Assembly (NCBI GenBank): GCA_004154925.1
Contig: QJNS01000037.1
Coordinates: 248,001-312,000, forward strand
From: Monosporascus cannonballus
Lineage: Eukaryota > Ascomycota > Sordariomycetes > Xylariales
Direction of reading: 5' to 3'
DNA: 64,000 nt
Numbering within the stretch: position 1 is the first letter of the stretch; each line of letters starts with the position of its first letter. The position numbers and the translations under genes are program-made. This document shows positions 48,801 through 60,209 of the stretch, in pieces. The notes beneath the pieces are model-generated. The model worked only from the letters and a program-made list of their open reading frames with translations. It had not been told where the DNA came from and searched no databases.

Positions 48801-50340
48801 GGCAAAAACCTTATTACTTAAATGGATAAAATATAAAAAAGAAAATAGGTATTAAACAAAAATACGACGTATTATTATTATTATTAAAACGAAATTAAAC
48901 TAATAAAATAACAATCTAAAACAATAGCCTTAGAAGTTAAAGAATTTAATTAATATATTTTTATAATATTATAGATACGACTAGCGTGTTAAAAAGGAAT
49001 TCGATATAAAATTACTAGAATATAACGAATAAAATTATAATATAATCCTTAAAAAAGATTTTTAATGAAATTTTACCTTATTTATAACCTTAGCAAAAAC
49101 GAATTACGTACTTTTAAAAAAATACTTCAAAAGTCAGTTATAAAAAGAATAAATTCGACCTTTGAAGTTACTAACAGAATACCTTATATTTTTCGTACTA
49201 GAAAAACGAAAAAATACGACTTATGATTAATTATTAATAATTAAACGATATTATTATTAAAAACCGAATATTATTACTCTTAATTATGGAAACAAATAAC
49301 AGATTTTACGGAACTAAATAATTTACAGCATTCGATCTTAAAAATAAATCTAACTATATTAAAATCAAAAAAGAATAGGAATAAAAAAAACCTTTAAAAC
49401 GAAATAGGGATTATTTAAATATTTGATTATACTAATAAAACCTATAAACGTACCAGCAACTTTATAATAGATAGTAAATTATATATTACGAAAATACCTC
49501 GATATTTTCGTTATTTGCTATCTCGATGACATTCTTATTTTGAAAAAATAGAAACAATATACGTAAAATATATTTATAAAGTTTTTAAGTATTAAAAAAT
49601 ATAAGGTTAATTATTAACGCAAAGAAATTAGTTGTATAAGTAGGAAATAAAATATTTGGGATATATTATTATCTCAGGATATATTAGAATAAACTACAAG
49701 AAAATTATTATAATTAAAAAATAAGAAACGTTAACAGTTAAGAAAGTACAAATATTTCTTGGATTTACCAATTATTACAGAAAGTTTATTCAAACTTTAA
49801 CAAAATAATTATACACTTAACGAACTTTATAAAGCAGAAGATTTTTAAATAAATGGCAAATACGGAAAAATCATTTTAAAATATTGAGAATGCAATTATT
49901 AGCAAATTAATATTAATTATGTAAGATTTAAATTACCTTATTAAATTAAAAACCGATATTTCAGATTACGCGTTAAACGTAATAATCGGATAATAAAATA
50001 ATTAAGGCAAATTACACCTTAGTATATTTTTTTCTTATAAATTAAAAAAAACCGAATTTAAGTATAATAATCCAAATAAAGAATTTATAGCCATTATTAT
50101 AGCATTTCGACAATTTAGATACTTTTTAAAGGGAAATATATACCAGGTTAAGGTTTATACGGATTATCAAAATTTTATCTAATTTATTATAACCAGAAAA
50201 CCTATGAAGGACACGTTTATTACGCGGAAAAATTGGCGAATTTCGACGTCGTTATTATTTATAACAAGAGTTTAAAAAATAGTAAAGCAGATATTTCAAG
50301 TAAATTATTAAACATTGAAAGAGATTAGTTAAAATCAGCT
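48801..50340 (+). pseudogene. RT/RNase H relic of C4
   Basis: RT active site VICYLDDILI with YLDD intact at 49519-49530. Upstream ITKPILRN-like and downstream LGYIIISGYIRI segments fit Ty3/gypsy RT. RNase H at about 50080-50160 (NKEFIAIIIAFRQFRYFLK). Stops throughout. Confidence 0.75.
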
Positions 50341-50689
50341 ATATAATTTTCGATATTATTATAGAAAGATATTTACGCCTGTGATAAATTGCGCTAATTC
50401 GGGCAGTATCTTATAATATATACCTGAAAATCCAATAATATAATAACAATTTCCCAAAAAACCAAAAAAATAAAAAAAGTACAAGTTTAAGAAAAATATT
50501 AAAAGGTTTTAATACGAAAAATATAGGAATATTAATTATACGGATATTTAGGGATTTATAAAACCTTCGAACGGTTTTAACGTATATATTTTTTTTCCTA
50601 AACTGAAATTCATGATATAAAAAGTTATACGGTAATATAATATTTCTGCTAAAACGAAATCTTAACGATATAAGCTACACGGAAAATTA

Positions 50690-51315
50690 CAGCTATTATT
50701 AATTATAAAATAATGATGATATTTAATGGTATTTAATTTCATTATTAGATTTCTTATTTTAAAAAATCCAGATACGGAAATATGTTGTGATAGTATGTTC
50801 ATAATCGTTGACCGATTTGCGAAATCTTCCTATTTTGTATTATATTATAAAAGTACAAACGCCGAATAAATAATATATATTTTCTTTAAATATATTTTTG
50901 ATAGCTATGGATTATTAATAGAAATTATCTTAAATAAAGGACCGATATTTATATTTAAATTTTGGCAAAGCTTAATAATATAAATCGGCTTAAATTACAA
51001 ATTCTTTAACGTATTTAAACCTTAAATAAATAAAGACATAAAACGAATAAATTAAATTTTAAAAGTCTAATTTCGATAGTATATTAATTATAAATAAAAT
51101 AATTAGGTTAAAAAGTTACTTGTTACTTAATTAATTTATAATATTAATTATTACGAAAATATTAAAACGATATTAGCAAACGTAAATTTTAGTTTTATGA
51201 TAAAAGTTTACAAACAAATATGTTATAATAACCTAATTAATATTAAAATAATCTTTACGTTAAAATTATTATGATAATTATATTAAGAAATAAAAACAAA
51301 ATTATAATTCATACG
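50690..51315 (+). pseudogene. Integrase relic of C4
   Basis: Reads FLILKNPDTEICCDSMFIIV then DRFAKSSYF (about 50745-50830) with the first catalytic Asp kept, GPIFIFKFWQSLIIXIGLNY-like sequence in the second Asp region (about 50940-51000). Ends at the insertion at 51316; 16 bp of continuation are at 53201-53216. Confidence 0.75.
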
Positions 51316-52079
51316 TATTACGGGCCAAGGGCCCTAGTGGAGGGATTAGCGTAACGCTAATCTCGTGGCTCCTATATATATAGCTAACTGCTCCTACGTA
51401 TCTTCTAAATTGTTCCCTAGATTTCTTAATAGATCTCTTGTGACCCATATCCTTAGCTACTACGTATACAGCCCTTTATATATTAAGAAATCTTTTTTTT
51501 CGCAAACGGTCCGTCGCTATAAGAAATACGTTAACGTTATGTATTCGTTATTTGTACGTAATATATTCGCTATAAATACCGAAAAACCATATTATTAAGT
51601 TTTATAAACCGTTCGCAAGTTATAAGGCCGTAAGAACCATAACATTTAAAGGTTTAAAATAAATAGGAAATTATTCGTTAACAAAAAAGCGACCGACAAT
51701 AATCGTACGTAATTTTTTTATATTTGGGAAACCTTTAGCCGTTAACTTTAAAAATTAACGTTTTTGCCGTATATGCAAAAAGCTTTAAAAAAGCCGAATT
51801 CCCAAATTTCTTTAAATTATATTGCCGTTATTTTGGAAAAACCTAATACGGAATACAAAATTGATTAACGTTTAATTAAATTGCGTTAACATAATATTTA
51901 AACGGCATCCGAATACATTTTTATATTCGAAAACATTTTTTATTAAGCCGGAAAAAATAAATAGCCCGATAAAGCCAAAATTTTCCTGTTAATTTCAGGC
52001 TTTAACGCCGAAACGAAAAAATAACTGGATTACGAAAAGTAATTTAATATTTGGAAAAAATTCGCGTAATTTTTTTACC

Positions 52080-52300
52080 GTTCGGAAATATCGTTTTTAA
52101 TAGCCTTTATTCCGGGGCGTTTGCGCGTAATAATTTTCTAATCGAAAGGCGATATTATGGAAAATATGAAAACCGGTACGTTAGCCGTTAATTACTAACG
52201 TAAATGCCGTTGGCGAACGGAAAGGCGTTATTTAAGGTATGGCGAAACGGGGCATTTTCGGAAGAATTATTTTAAAGGGAAGGAAGTCGCCGTCCGATAT
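52080..52300 (+). pseudogene. Gag relic with zinc knuckle, copy 2
   Basis: Less mutated than copy 1: DIMENMKTGTLAVNY, then RKCRWRTERRY, and the zinc knuckle 52229-52270, YLRYGETGHFRKNY, with the His kept and the Cys codons changed to Tyr. The frame is continuous with copy 1. The C-terminal part is interrupted by the solo LTR at 52316. Confidence 0.7.
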
Positions 52301-52315
52301 ATTAATGCTAATAAG

Positions 52316-52682
52316 TGTTGACGGTTAGGCGGTTTAATCAACTATTAAACCTTAGTCGTACGGGTTTATGTTGGCAGGAGTATCGTGGGACTCTGTAGCA
52401 ATGGAATAACTTAGTCACGTCTCTTAATACCAAGGGCGCAGAAGCGTATTGCAAACGATTGGTATTGCTAAGTGTTGCAAGCTGAAGCTATCTAAACTAT
52501 GGAAGTAATGAGCGTATATATCTTGTTTCTGCTTGCTGGATCACTACCAGTAAGTTGGTGATCCGGCTCACTGGCTCACCACCAGTGAGTTGGTGATCCA
52601 TCACGTGACCTGCCCCACCGCGCAGTTGTGGTTGGGTCATGACAGACCGTTTCTGGGGACCGTGGCTCGTTGGGCCATGACA
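52316..52682 (-). repeat. Solo LTR (type 2, minus), 367 bp, unmutated
   Basis: Begins TGTTGACGGTTAGGCGG and ends GGGCCATGACA, flanked by perfect TSD ATAAG (52311-52315 / 52683-52687). The paralogous empty site is intact in copy 1 (ATAAG at 46278-46282). It is the least mutated member of the C2-type LTR in the window, with two 35-bp tandem units. Confidence 0.92.
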
Positions 52683-53294
52683 ATAAGGCCCTAAAGGTTC
52701 CGTCGCTATTTAAACGACAAAGAGCAACTGCGGAAACGTTCGACAAAACTTAGGAAAACCTAAATAAGCTTAATATTTACGAAACGTTAAAAAAACTGGC
52801 AGAAAAAAAGCTTTGGGGAAAGTAACGCAAGGATATAGAGCTGGTAACGCGTAACGCGTTAAAGACGTACGGGCGTAAAATATGCGGCATAGTTTTCCTA
52901 TAACCGTCAAAAAACCCTTTAAATTAGGATTTGCGGATATCGCCGCCTTAGAACAAGGTCCCTAAAAGGGTGTTACGAATAAACGTTTGTTGCGTAATGG
53001 GAAAAAGCGAGGATTGGATTTAGAAAGGGGGGTTATATCACGGGCTAAGGGCCCTAGTGGAAGGATTAGCGTAACGCTAATCTCGTGGCTCTTGTATATA
53101 TAGCTAGCTGCTCCCACGCATTTTCTTAGCTGTTCCCTAGATTTCTCAATAGACCTGTTGTGGCCCATGTCCTTAGCTACTGCGTATGCAGCCCCTTACA
53201 ATACGAAACCAAATAATGTGACGAGCTTAGCGGTTTAACCAACTATTAAACCTTAAGTCGACGGGTTTATGTTAACAGAAGTATCGTGGGAATC

Positions 53295-53457
53295 TGTCAG
53301 CTAGCAGGGGGTGCTCTAGCACTCCATATACGGAAGATTCCCTCTGATCGGAACATATATGTTCCGGGACTAGATCACCTTAAAGTGCAGTACGTATTCT
53401 AAAGCATTTGGAATTAATAATTAATACATATACAATTAATATCCTTTATATTTAATA
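53295..53457 (+). repeat. 5' LTR of D (163 bp)
   Basis: Begins TGTCAGCTAGCAGGGGG, ends TTTAATA (for CTGACA). The left half is almost unmutated and the right half is AT-rich. Confidence 0.9.
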
Positions 53458-53566
53458 AGTAAAGTTTTTTTCGTTTAATTAAGGCATATATCAATTAATT
53501 TAGCTATTACTAAGTTAATATAAGCTATATATTAGTTGTAATTATCGAAATACGTTAATAGTAATA

Positions 53567-54870
53567 ATGGCAACCGTACCGTTAACGTCCTTCGTTATTT
53601 ATAAAGGACTTAAAGATTAAAATAGTTTTAAAAGCGAATTCCAATTTAAAATATACGCGTTCGATATTTAGAATTATATCGATCCTAATTAAAACCTTTA
53701 ATAACCTATTAAACTGATAAAATTTAATATAACCCTCTACCTAAAAAAACAAATCCGCTATATAATACGAATTAATACCCCAAACGGTTTTTCGTCCATA
53801 TTTATATTTTCTGGAAATGTTACCGAAAAAATCGATTATACCAGTTATTTTACAAATACCCCTAAGATAACAACCGGAAGCAAATAGGCCTATAATTAGG
53901 ATTTTACGGCATATATCTATAAAAATCAGAAATACAATATTTTCCGCAAAAATGTTAAGGACCTTACGAAATAAGTTTTAAAGTCGATATTTTTAACGAT
54001 CAAAAAACCCAACTTTTTTCCAGGAAAAAACTTACAAAAATAATACGCCAGCTTGGGCAAATCCAGCAAAATATACGATAACAAACTTTTGATTAATATC
54101 TAAAAAAAAATATCACAAAACATTAAAACAAATTCGAAATTTAACAAAAAGTTAAACGAATAAATCGTAAAATAATAAAAGATTATAACCTTAAAATAGC
54201 GATATAATGTTCCAAAAAACGAAAACGACGATTATATAGATTAACGACTTATATATAATATTAGCCCCTATAATTAAAATATAAACCACCACCTTTCAAA
54301 TAGTAAAAAAACCGACATCCATAATAGTACGATTAATTTCGAAAAAACGGCATTTAATTTTGCGGATTATTAAGCTATAGCCCATTTTATATTTATATTA
54401 CGAAATATTAAGGCAACATTTTTAACCCTTTACGGAATATTTAGAAATTTACTTAATCAAGACGATTTTAATTAGAAAAATCCTAAAAACATTAACCTTT
54501 AATCGTAAGAAAAAATCTTAAACCGTAAACCGAAACGAAATAATTATAAAAGTTCTTATATAAACCGAAACGGTAATAAGCAAAAGCATTAAAAATTAAA
54601 CGTATAAAGCACCCGTTATAAAACGTTCCTAATTAATTATTATATATTATCTAATTATTATTATATATTTCTTAAAAAAGCCCTCAACAATTTGTGTTTT
54701 AATAATAAAGTAATGATATATACCTAAAAACGAATTTCCGCCGATTAGTTTTTAAAGAAAAACATCGACCGCTTATCGAAAATTATGGAAAAACTTATTA
54801 TATAAAAAATAAATTCACTTTTAAAAAGAATACGATAAATACTGATATACTTTTTAATTATTAATTAATA
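53567..54870 (+). pseudogene. Copia-type Gag relic of D
   Basis: From ATG 53567: MATVPLTSFVIYKGLKD, then FKSEFQFKIYAFDI and NYIDPN, the W-x-x-W/F-x-x-x-F-x-x-x-A-x-x-x-x-(L/I)-W-x-Y-(I/V)-D-P pattern common in fungal copia Gag. The knuckle region is degraded (about 54690). Frequent stops. Confidence 0.7.
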
Positions 54871-55540
54871 TAATGCCATAAAAGTTTTATTTTACCTTTT
54901 AAGGATTTTAATCATTTTGGATTTAAGGGTTTCGATATATATTTTTAATTTATTTAATATATTCCTAAATTTTAAATTTACCGTATAAGGTAAGAAGATA
55001 TACGTAAATAATAATTTTGTCCCGATTAGAGAATACGGAAATATTAATATAGTTTTTCGAAACCTTAGCAGTACGAAAACGTTACGTTTATATGACGTAA
55101 TATATTGCAAATGCTTTATATATAACCGGGTATATTTTCGGCAGTTCCGAAAAAAAAGCTATTACTAAGATAATCGAAAAACCAATATTTTTATTCGAAA
55201 TAAATATAATTAAATAATTACTAGGTTAGTAAACAAATTTAATTAATTTCTTATCGAAAATATTAACGTAATAATTACTTATATAATTTTAAATATTTAT
55301 AAACGAAACGTTAATTCGTAAATTACAAAATCTATTACGAATCGATAACAGCATTATAAAACATTTAAGATTAAAATATGCAGGATCCGAAATAATTACT
55401 TAATTATAATCCTATACGAAAAAAAACCGCCTAAAGCATTTTATAATAGTTAAATACCAAATATGTAACAAAGCGAAAATGAAAAGGTTAATACGCTGCA
55501 AGTCAAAAAAAAGAATATTTTAATTAAAATAAAAAATCGT
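54871..55540. other. D region between Gag and integrase
   Basis: AT-rich; expected to hold the protease and integrase zinc finger, but no motif is clear. The minus ORF 54892-55110 is a shadow. Confidence 0.4.
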
Positions 55541-56200
55541 TATTAATTTTATAAATTTTAAAGGAAACTTTAAAATATAAATATGTTATATTTGCCATTA
55601 ATGGATATTCAAATTTTATCTGGGATATTTACTGTAAAAACCGAAAACAAAATATATTAATTATAGTATTTTAATATTTCTTAAGAATTTTAAAAAACCA
55701 AAATAAGGTCTTTCTATAAGTAATCGAATACGATAACGAAATGCTAAAAATTTATTAACTTCGAAATATATTTTAATTATTTTTTTAATATTAAACTTAA
55801 ACTTTTAATATTATATACCGAGGTTCAAAACATGGGTATAAAACGTTTAATAAGTATAATTACGGAACAAGTAATTACGATACGAAATAACATTATATTA
55901 CTTTCGTTTTCAATCGTATATATTTTTAAAATAATAATATACCTATATAATTATACCTTTAACTACGTATTTTCTAACAAGATTTATGCAAAATTTATTA
56001 TATTTACCTGGCGTATAAAAATAGCGTTGTAACATTTAATCGAAAGCTTTAACAAAGTTATTTACGAATATATAATTATATAATTTATATTATAATAATT
56101 ACGGCCATAAAAAAAGAAAAGCTTTGAGAATTAAATCCTAAGATATAAATTAATTACTTTATTAATTATCGATTAACGAATATTTATAAAATTTAAAACT
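55541..56200 (+). pseudogene. Integrase relic of D
   Basis: FYKF then INMLYLPLMDIQILSGIFTV around 55550-55640, the start of the core with the D-x-(F/Y) motif mutated. An open segment 55832-56032 (EQVITIRNNIILLSFSIVYI, IYLYNYTFNYVFSNKIYAKF) matches the copia region ... A-V-Y-L-x-N-R-T-P ... K-T-P-Y-E. Confidence 0.7.
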
Positions 56201-56900
56201 TATAAATTAATAAAGTTATTATTATTCGAAATATACAATTTAACGAAAAAACCACCTGTTTAAGTAATATTAAAAATTTAAAAAATAACTTCTTATATAT
56301 TACAGAAACGATATTATAAAAGCTATTTTAATAAGTAAAAATATTTAATTAAAACGATAACCATTTAATTTATATATAAAAAAATAAAAACTTAAATAAA
56401 ATATTTTAATTACCGGCTAAATAAAAGAAATCGTTCCAAAAAAATATTAACATAAAATACTTACGAAATAAAGAAAAATAAATTTATTCGTAAAATACTG
56501 ATTATTCTTATATAACCGTTATATTTGAATTATTTCTATTCCTTAAATTATTACCGTTATTAACACTTACTTTAATAATTATTACGATCATTACGTCGAC
56601 GAAAAAAAATAAAGGTAACCCTAAGTTTCTTTTATATTATTTAACTTAGAATAACAATAAAAAACAAAAGTGCCTTACGGGTTATAAACGTAAACTTCCC
56701 GTATGTTCCATATTAAGAAAATATTATCCGAAACGAATACAAAATATAGGAAACCATATTTAATATAAAACGTTTAACCCATTTTATAAATACATACGAT
56801 AATCGGCAGGTAAATTGCGGAAATTTAAGGAAGTTAATTACCCGAAATATACGTTAAAAAGTTATTTTAAACTTTAACCGTTATTATGATTAAATGCGAT
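56201..56900 (+). pseudogene. Integrase C-terminus to RT linker of D
   Basis: AT-rich with stops. No domain beyond the expected linker could be read. Confidence 0.4.
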
Positions 56901-57600
56901 TTAAAGCTTAAATAATATAATATTATAAACGTTTTTAATAAAGGCTAACTTATTTTACGAAATATATATAAATATGCTCCAGGATATCCGTAATATAATA
57001 AACTTTTTTAAATAAGAAAATATTATATAAATTAAAAAGGTTATTTTTATTATAAAAAAACAATTTTACTAAAATATAAAAAAAATAGGATTTAATCCCG
57101 TTCCTTACGAAACTTATTATTTTATTCGTTAAAAGGTATTTATCTTTTTTTATAAATAATATTATTACAATATATTACGAAAAAAAAATTAAAATTCCGT
57201 TACTTAATTAATTTAACAAATATAAAAACGGTATATTTTAATAAAAAGTAAAAACTTATAATAGTTTTTCGGTATCGAAATAAATAAAAATAAATTTAAT
57301 AAAAAAGTCTGGTTATCTTAATCCGATTTTATAAATAAGTGAATTAATTTAATATTTAAAAAGATTTAAATAATTCTTTAAAAATATTTATAATTAATAT
57401 TAAATGATTATTAAATTTTAATCTGCCTTATTTAAGTTTTGGTAATAAATATCAAAAAAAATCAGTTTTATTTTTTTGGTAATAATTAATATATAACTCG
57501 ATATATGCTTTAAAATATTTCGATTTGCCCGATTTAACTTAAGTCTTAACGACATATATTATAAAGCTATTAAATAAATTATATTATATTTAATTAAAAA
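56901..57600 (+). pseudogene. Reverse transcriptase relic of D
   Basis: NPVPYETYYFIR (about 57091) then FFINNII (about 57146-57170), the copia Y-V-D-D active site with both Asp changed to Asn. It is followed by FFGIEINKNKFNKKVWLS and DFINK (about 57265-57345), the G-I-E ... I-x-L-S-Q-x-x-Y segment. Confidence 0.75.
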
Positions 57601-58140
57601 TAAAACGATAATATTACACTTCGTAAATAAGGATTTTTTAAATATTTGAAATAACGCTTTTTTTACCGATAATATAAATAATTAAAAAGAATTTTAAATT
57701 TAAGTTATAAACTTATTCGGAAAAATAATAAAATAACGAGCGAATAAGTAAAATATAATAATTATAATTATAATAAAAATAAAGTTATTATTATTTGCAT
57801 AAATTATAAAAAACGATTTATTTAGTTTTCGATTAATTAAAAAATTAAAAATTATCCTAAATATAAAACTGTTAAATATATAATGCGATAATTAATAAAC
57901 TATAGGGCTTCTTAATACCGATATTATCTTGTTAATAACGAAATTACAATATATAAATATATATAATTATTAATTGTAATAAGTTATAAAAAGGAATTTG
58001 ATTAAAGCGAATTATACGTTTACGGATAATATATTAACTAACGGTTTAACGAAAACCTTATTACGCGAACTTTTTAAGCATTTTAGAAAATAATTAAAAT
58101 TAATAGATATTACGGAAGCTTTCGATTAATAAAAGAACGC
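57601..58140 (+). pseudogene. RNase H relic and Pol C-terminus of D
   Basis: The last frame reads DNILTNGLTKTLLRELFKHF (about 58027-58086), matching the copia ending A-D-(G/I)-L-T-K-x-L; one stop, then LKLIDITEAFD. Confidence 0.75.
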
Positions 58141-58273
58141 CTTACGAAAAATTTCAAAGAAAAAATTAACTAATTAAAAATATTTAATCGCCAGAAAAAA
58201 ATGAAATAAATAGTTATGGCTGTAAGAGTTATAACAGTTAACACCGTGAATGCTTTAAGGTATTAAGGGGGTG

Positions 58274-58436
58274 TATCAGCTAGCAGTGGGTGCTTTAACA
58301 CTTTATATACGGAAGATTCCCTTTAATCGGAATATATATATTCCGGGACTAGATCACCTTAAAGTGCAGTGCGCGTTTTAGAGCACTTGCAACTAGTAAT
58401 CAATACACATACAACTGATGTCCCTGATATCTGACA
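58274..58436 (+). repeat. 3' LTR of D (163 bp)
   Basis: Begins TATCAGCTAGCAG, ends GATATCTGACA. Its right half is clean. Confidence 0.9.
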
Positions 58437-58784
58437 GAATCTGAGCAATAAATACAGTAACGTATCACGTTTCGTAATACTAAAAATGCCTTAGGTAACG
58501 AATTATTATCATAAGCTGAAATTATCTAAATTATAGAATTAATAAATGTATATATTTTATTTCTATTAGCTGGATTATCACTAGTAAATTGGTAATCCGG
58601 CTTCCTAGCTTGCTAGTAATAAATTAGTAATCCAGCTCACTGGCTTATTATTAATGAGTTGGCGATCCGGTTTACTGGCTTACTACTAGTAAGTTGGTAT
58701 TTATCACGTAATTTGCCCTACCGTATACTTGTGGTTAATCATGATAAACCGTTTCTGGAAACTGTGGCCCGCTAGATTATAATA
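58437..58784 (-). repeat. Right part of the split 3' LTR of C5 (type 2)
   Basis: Continues the LTR begun at 53217. Contains four copies of the 35-bp tandem unit (…ACTAGTAAATTGGTAATCC…), against two in the solo LTR at 52316. Confidence 0.85.
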
Positions 58785-58858
58785 CGATCTCCTTTTTTCA
58801 TAAATCTTGCCTTCAAGATGTTCTTTTTTTTTCGATAAGCTTTCCGTATCCGTTTAAT

Positions 58859-59280
58859 ATGTCTTCCGGAATATTTAAACGTCGTTTTCGCAAATCCGAA
58901 TAATGATTTACCTTAGTGAACTTAATTAAACTCGAAGGTTTTAACGTAATACCTTATTTTATTTATTTTGTTCGGCAATTTAATTACTAAATAATAAACG
59001 GGGTGTTTCGTTATAAGAAATATGTTCGTCGAGGATGTTCGTATAATGGGATAAAAATCCCCGTTTTCATAATTAATCGTTATATCGCAAAGTCGAAAAA
59101 ATTAAAAGAAAAAAAACTGGCAGCCGAAAAGTATTTATTCGAGGTTTTTACGCGTTTTTTTCGTATACGTTATTAACGTCAGTATTATTAATCTGCAAAT
59201 ACGAAACTTATTAATCGTACTCTTTAATTCTTATATAATCCTAATAATGTTACGCAATTAAAATTAAAATTTATATTCGA
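58859..59280 (+). pseudogene. Antisense ORF of C5
   Basis: From ATG 58859: MSSGIFKRRFRKSE, FTLVNLIKLEGFNVIPYFIY, RYKKYVRRGCSYNGIKIPV, then a Lys-rich helix (KSKKLKEKKLAAEKYLFEVF) and RFFRIRY. Cys/Tyr positions fit paired Cys-x2-Cys motifs. Opposite to the C5 pol direction. Aligns codon by codon with the C6 copy at 60210. Confidence 0.55.
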
Positions 59281-59713
59281 AATATAAGCCTTAAATAAAG
59301 TAGATATTATTAATTAAAATACAGTAAATTAAAAAAAAATTTAAATCTTATAGCCTAAAATACTATTATTTCGGATAATTCCGCCGTTATTGATAAAAAG
59401 TTTTTAATAGGCGTTAGGCGTTAATAAGATTTTTAACAGGTTCTTAAGTATTTTCGAAATTTGAGTACTTTTTTTACTTAATTAAATATTGGGTAAATCT
59501 GTTTTATTTTCGTATATCGAGAATTTTTCCCTTTTCGTATATTTATTCGTTTTTTACTTCCATATTATCTTATACCGTAAGTATTTTAATTATATTTATT
59601 ATTTATTCGAATGAAAAAATATAAAAAATTAAATAAATTTTAACTTTTAATAAAAGTTTTAATTAATAATTATTTTTTAAGATTTTCTTAACGATTTTAT
59701 AAAAACCAATATA

Positions 59714-60136
59714 TGTGACGAGCTATGTGGTTTAACCAACTATTAAACCTTAAGTCGGCAGGTTTATATTACCAGAAGTATTGTAGAAATCTGAATAATA
59801 AATATAATAACGTATTACGTTTCGTAATACCAAAAATACTTTAGGTAACGAAATATTATTTCAAATTAAAGTTATTTAAATTATGGAAATAATAAATATA
59901 TATATCCTTATTTTATTAGCTGGATTACTATCAATAAGTTGGCGATCCGGCTTACTGGCTTACTATTAATAAGTTAGTAATCCGGCTTACTGGTTTATTA
60001 TTAGTAAGTTAGTGATCCGGCTTATTAGTTTACTACTAGTAAATTGGTAATTTATTATGTAACCGGATCCATATAATTTTTTTGGCCTTTTTTGTTACGA
60101 CCGTTTCTGGAGACCGTAATTTGTCAGGTCGTAATA
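59714..60136 (-). repeat. 3' LTR of C6 (type 2)
   Basis: Begins TGTGACGAGCTATGTGG, ends GTCAGGTCGTAATA. Four 35-bp tandem units. Confidence 0.88.
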
Positions 60137-60209
60137 CGATCTCCTTTTTTCCAAAATCTTGCCCTTAAGATTTCTTTTTTTCTGATAAGTTTTTCCGCAT
60201 ACCTTCAAT

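Larger units (their letters stand above)
51316..53200 (+). mobile_element. Gag-only LTR element, copy 2 (1513 bp without its insert)
   Basis: LTRs 51316-51480 and 53036-53200 (165 bp each), perfect TSD ATACG (51311-51315 / 53201-53205), polypurine tract AGAAAGGGGGG at 53022-53032. Subtracting the nested solo LTR and its TSD (372 bp) gives exactly 1513 bp, the size of copy 1. The 3' LTR is nearly unmutated. The terminal sequence was probably TGTCACGGGC...CCCCTTACA. Confidence 0.9.
44388..53216 (+). mobile_element. Chromovirus C4, interrupted by three insertions
   Basis: Type-1 LTR at 44388-44755 with presumed left TSD ATGGG (44383-44387). The internal region runs 44756-53216 and contains two Gag-only LTR elements (45282-46794, 51316-53200). 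It is cut at 53216 by minus-strand element C5; the rest, including the 3' LTR, must lie beyond the window. Gag, protease, RT with intact YLDD, RNase H and integrase are recognisable. Confidence 0.85.
53295..58436 (+). mobile_element. Ty1/copia element D, complete, RIP-decayed
   Basis: 5142 bp with 163-bp LTRs and perfect TSD GAATC (53290-53294 / 58437-58441). Domain order gag, integrase, RT, RNase H is that of copia elements. A tract TTAAGGGGGTG precedes the 3' LTR. It sits inside the 3' LTR of C5. Confidence 0.92.
53217..59713 (-). mobile_element. Chromovirus C5, minus strand, inserted in C4
   Basis: Begins with a type-2 LTR in minus orientation (53217-53294 plus 58437-58784, about 421 bp), split by copia element D. 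Internal sequence 58785-59713 holds the antisense ORF and the chromodomain region (complement of about 59455-59560), then is cut by C6. The presumed left TSD is AATAA (53212-53216). The remainder is beyond the window. Confidence 0.8.

Noticed and set aside
58560..58700. Regular 35-bp repeats resembling a CRISPR array
   Set aside because: Repeats are contiguous without unique spacers, lie inside an LTR, and the genome is eukaryotic.
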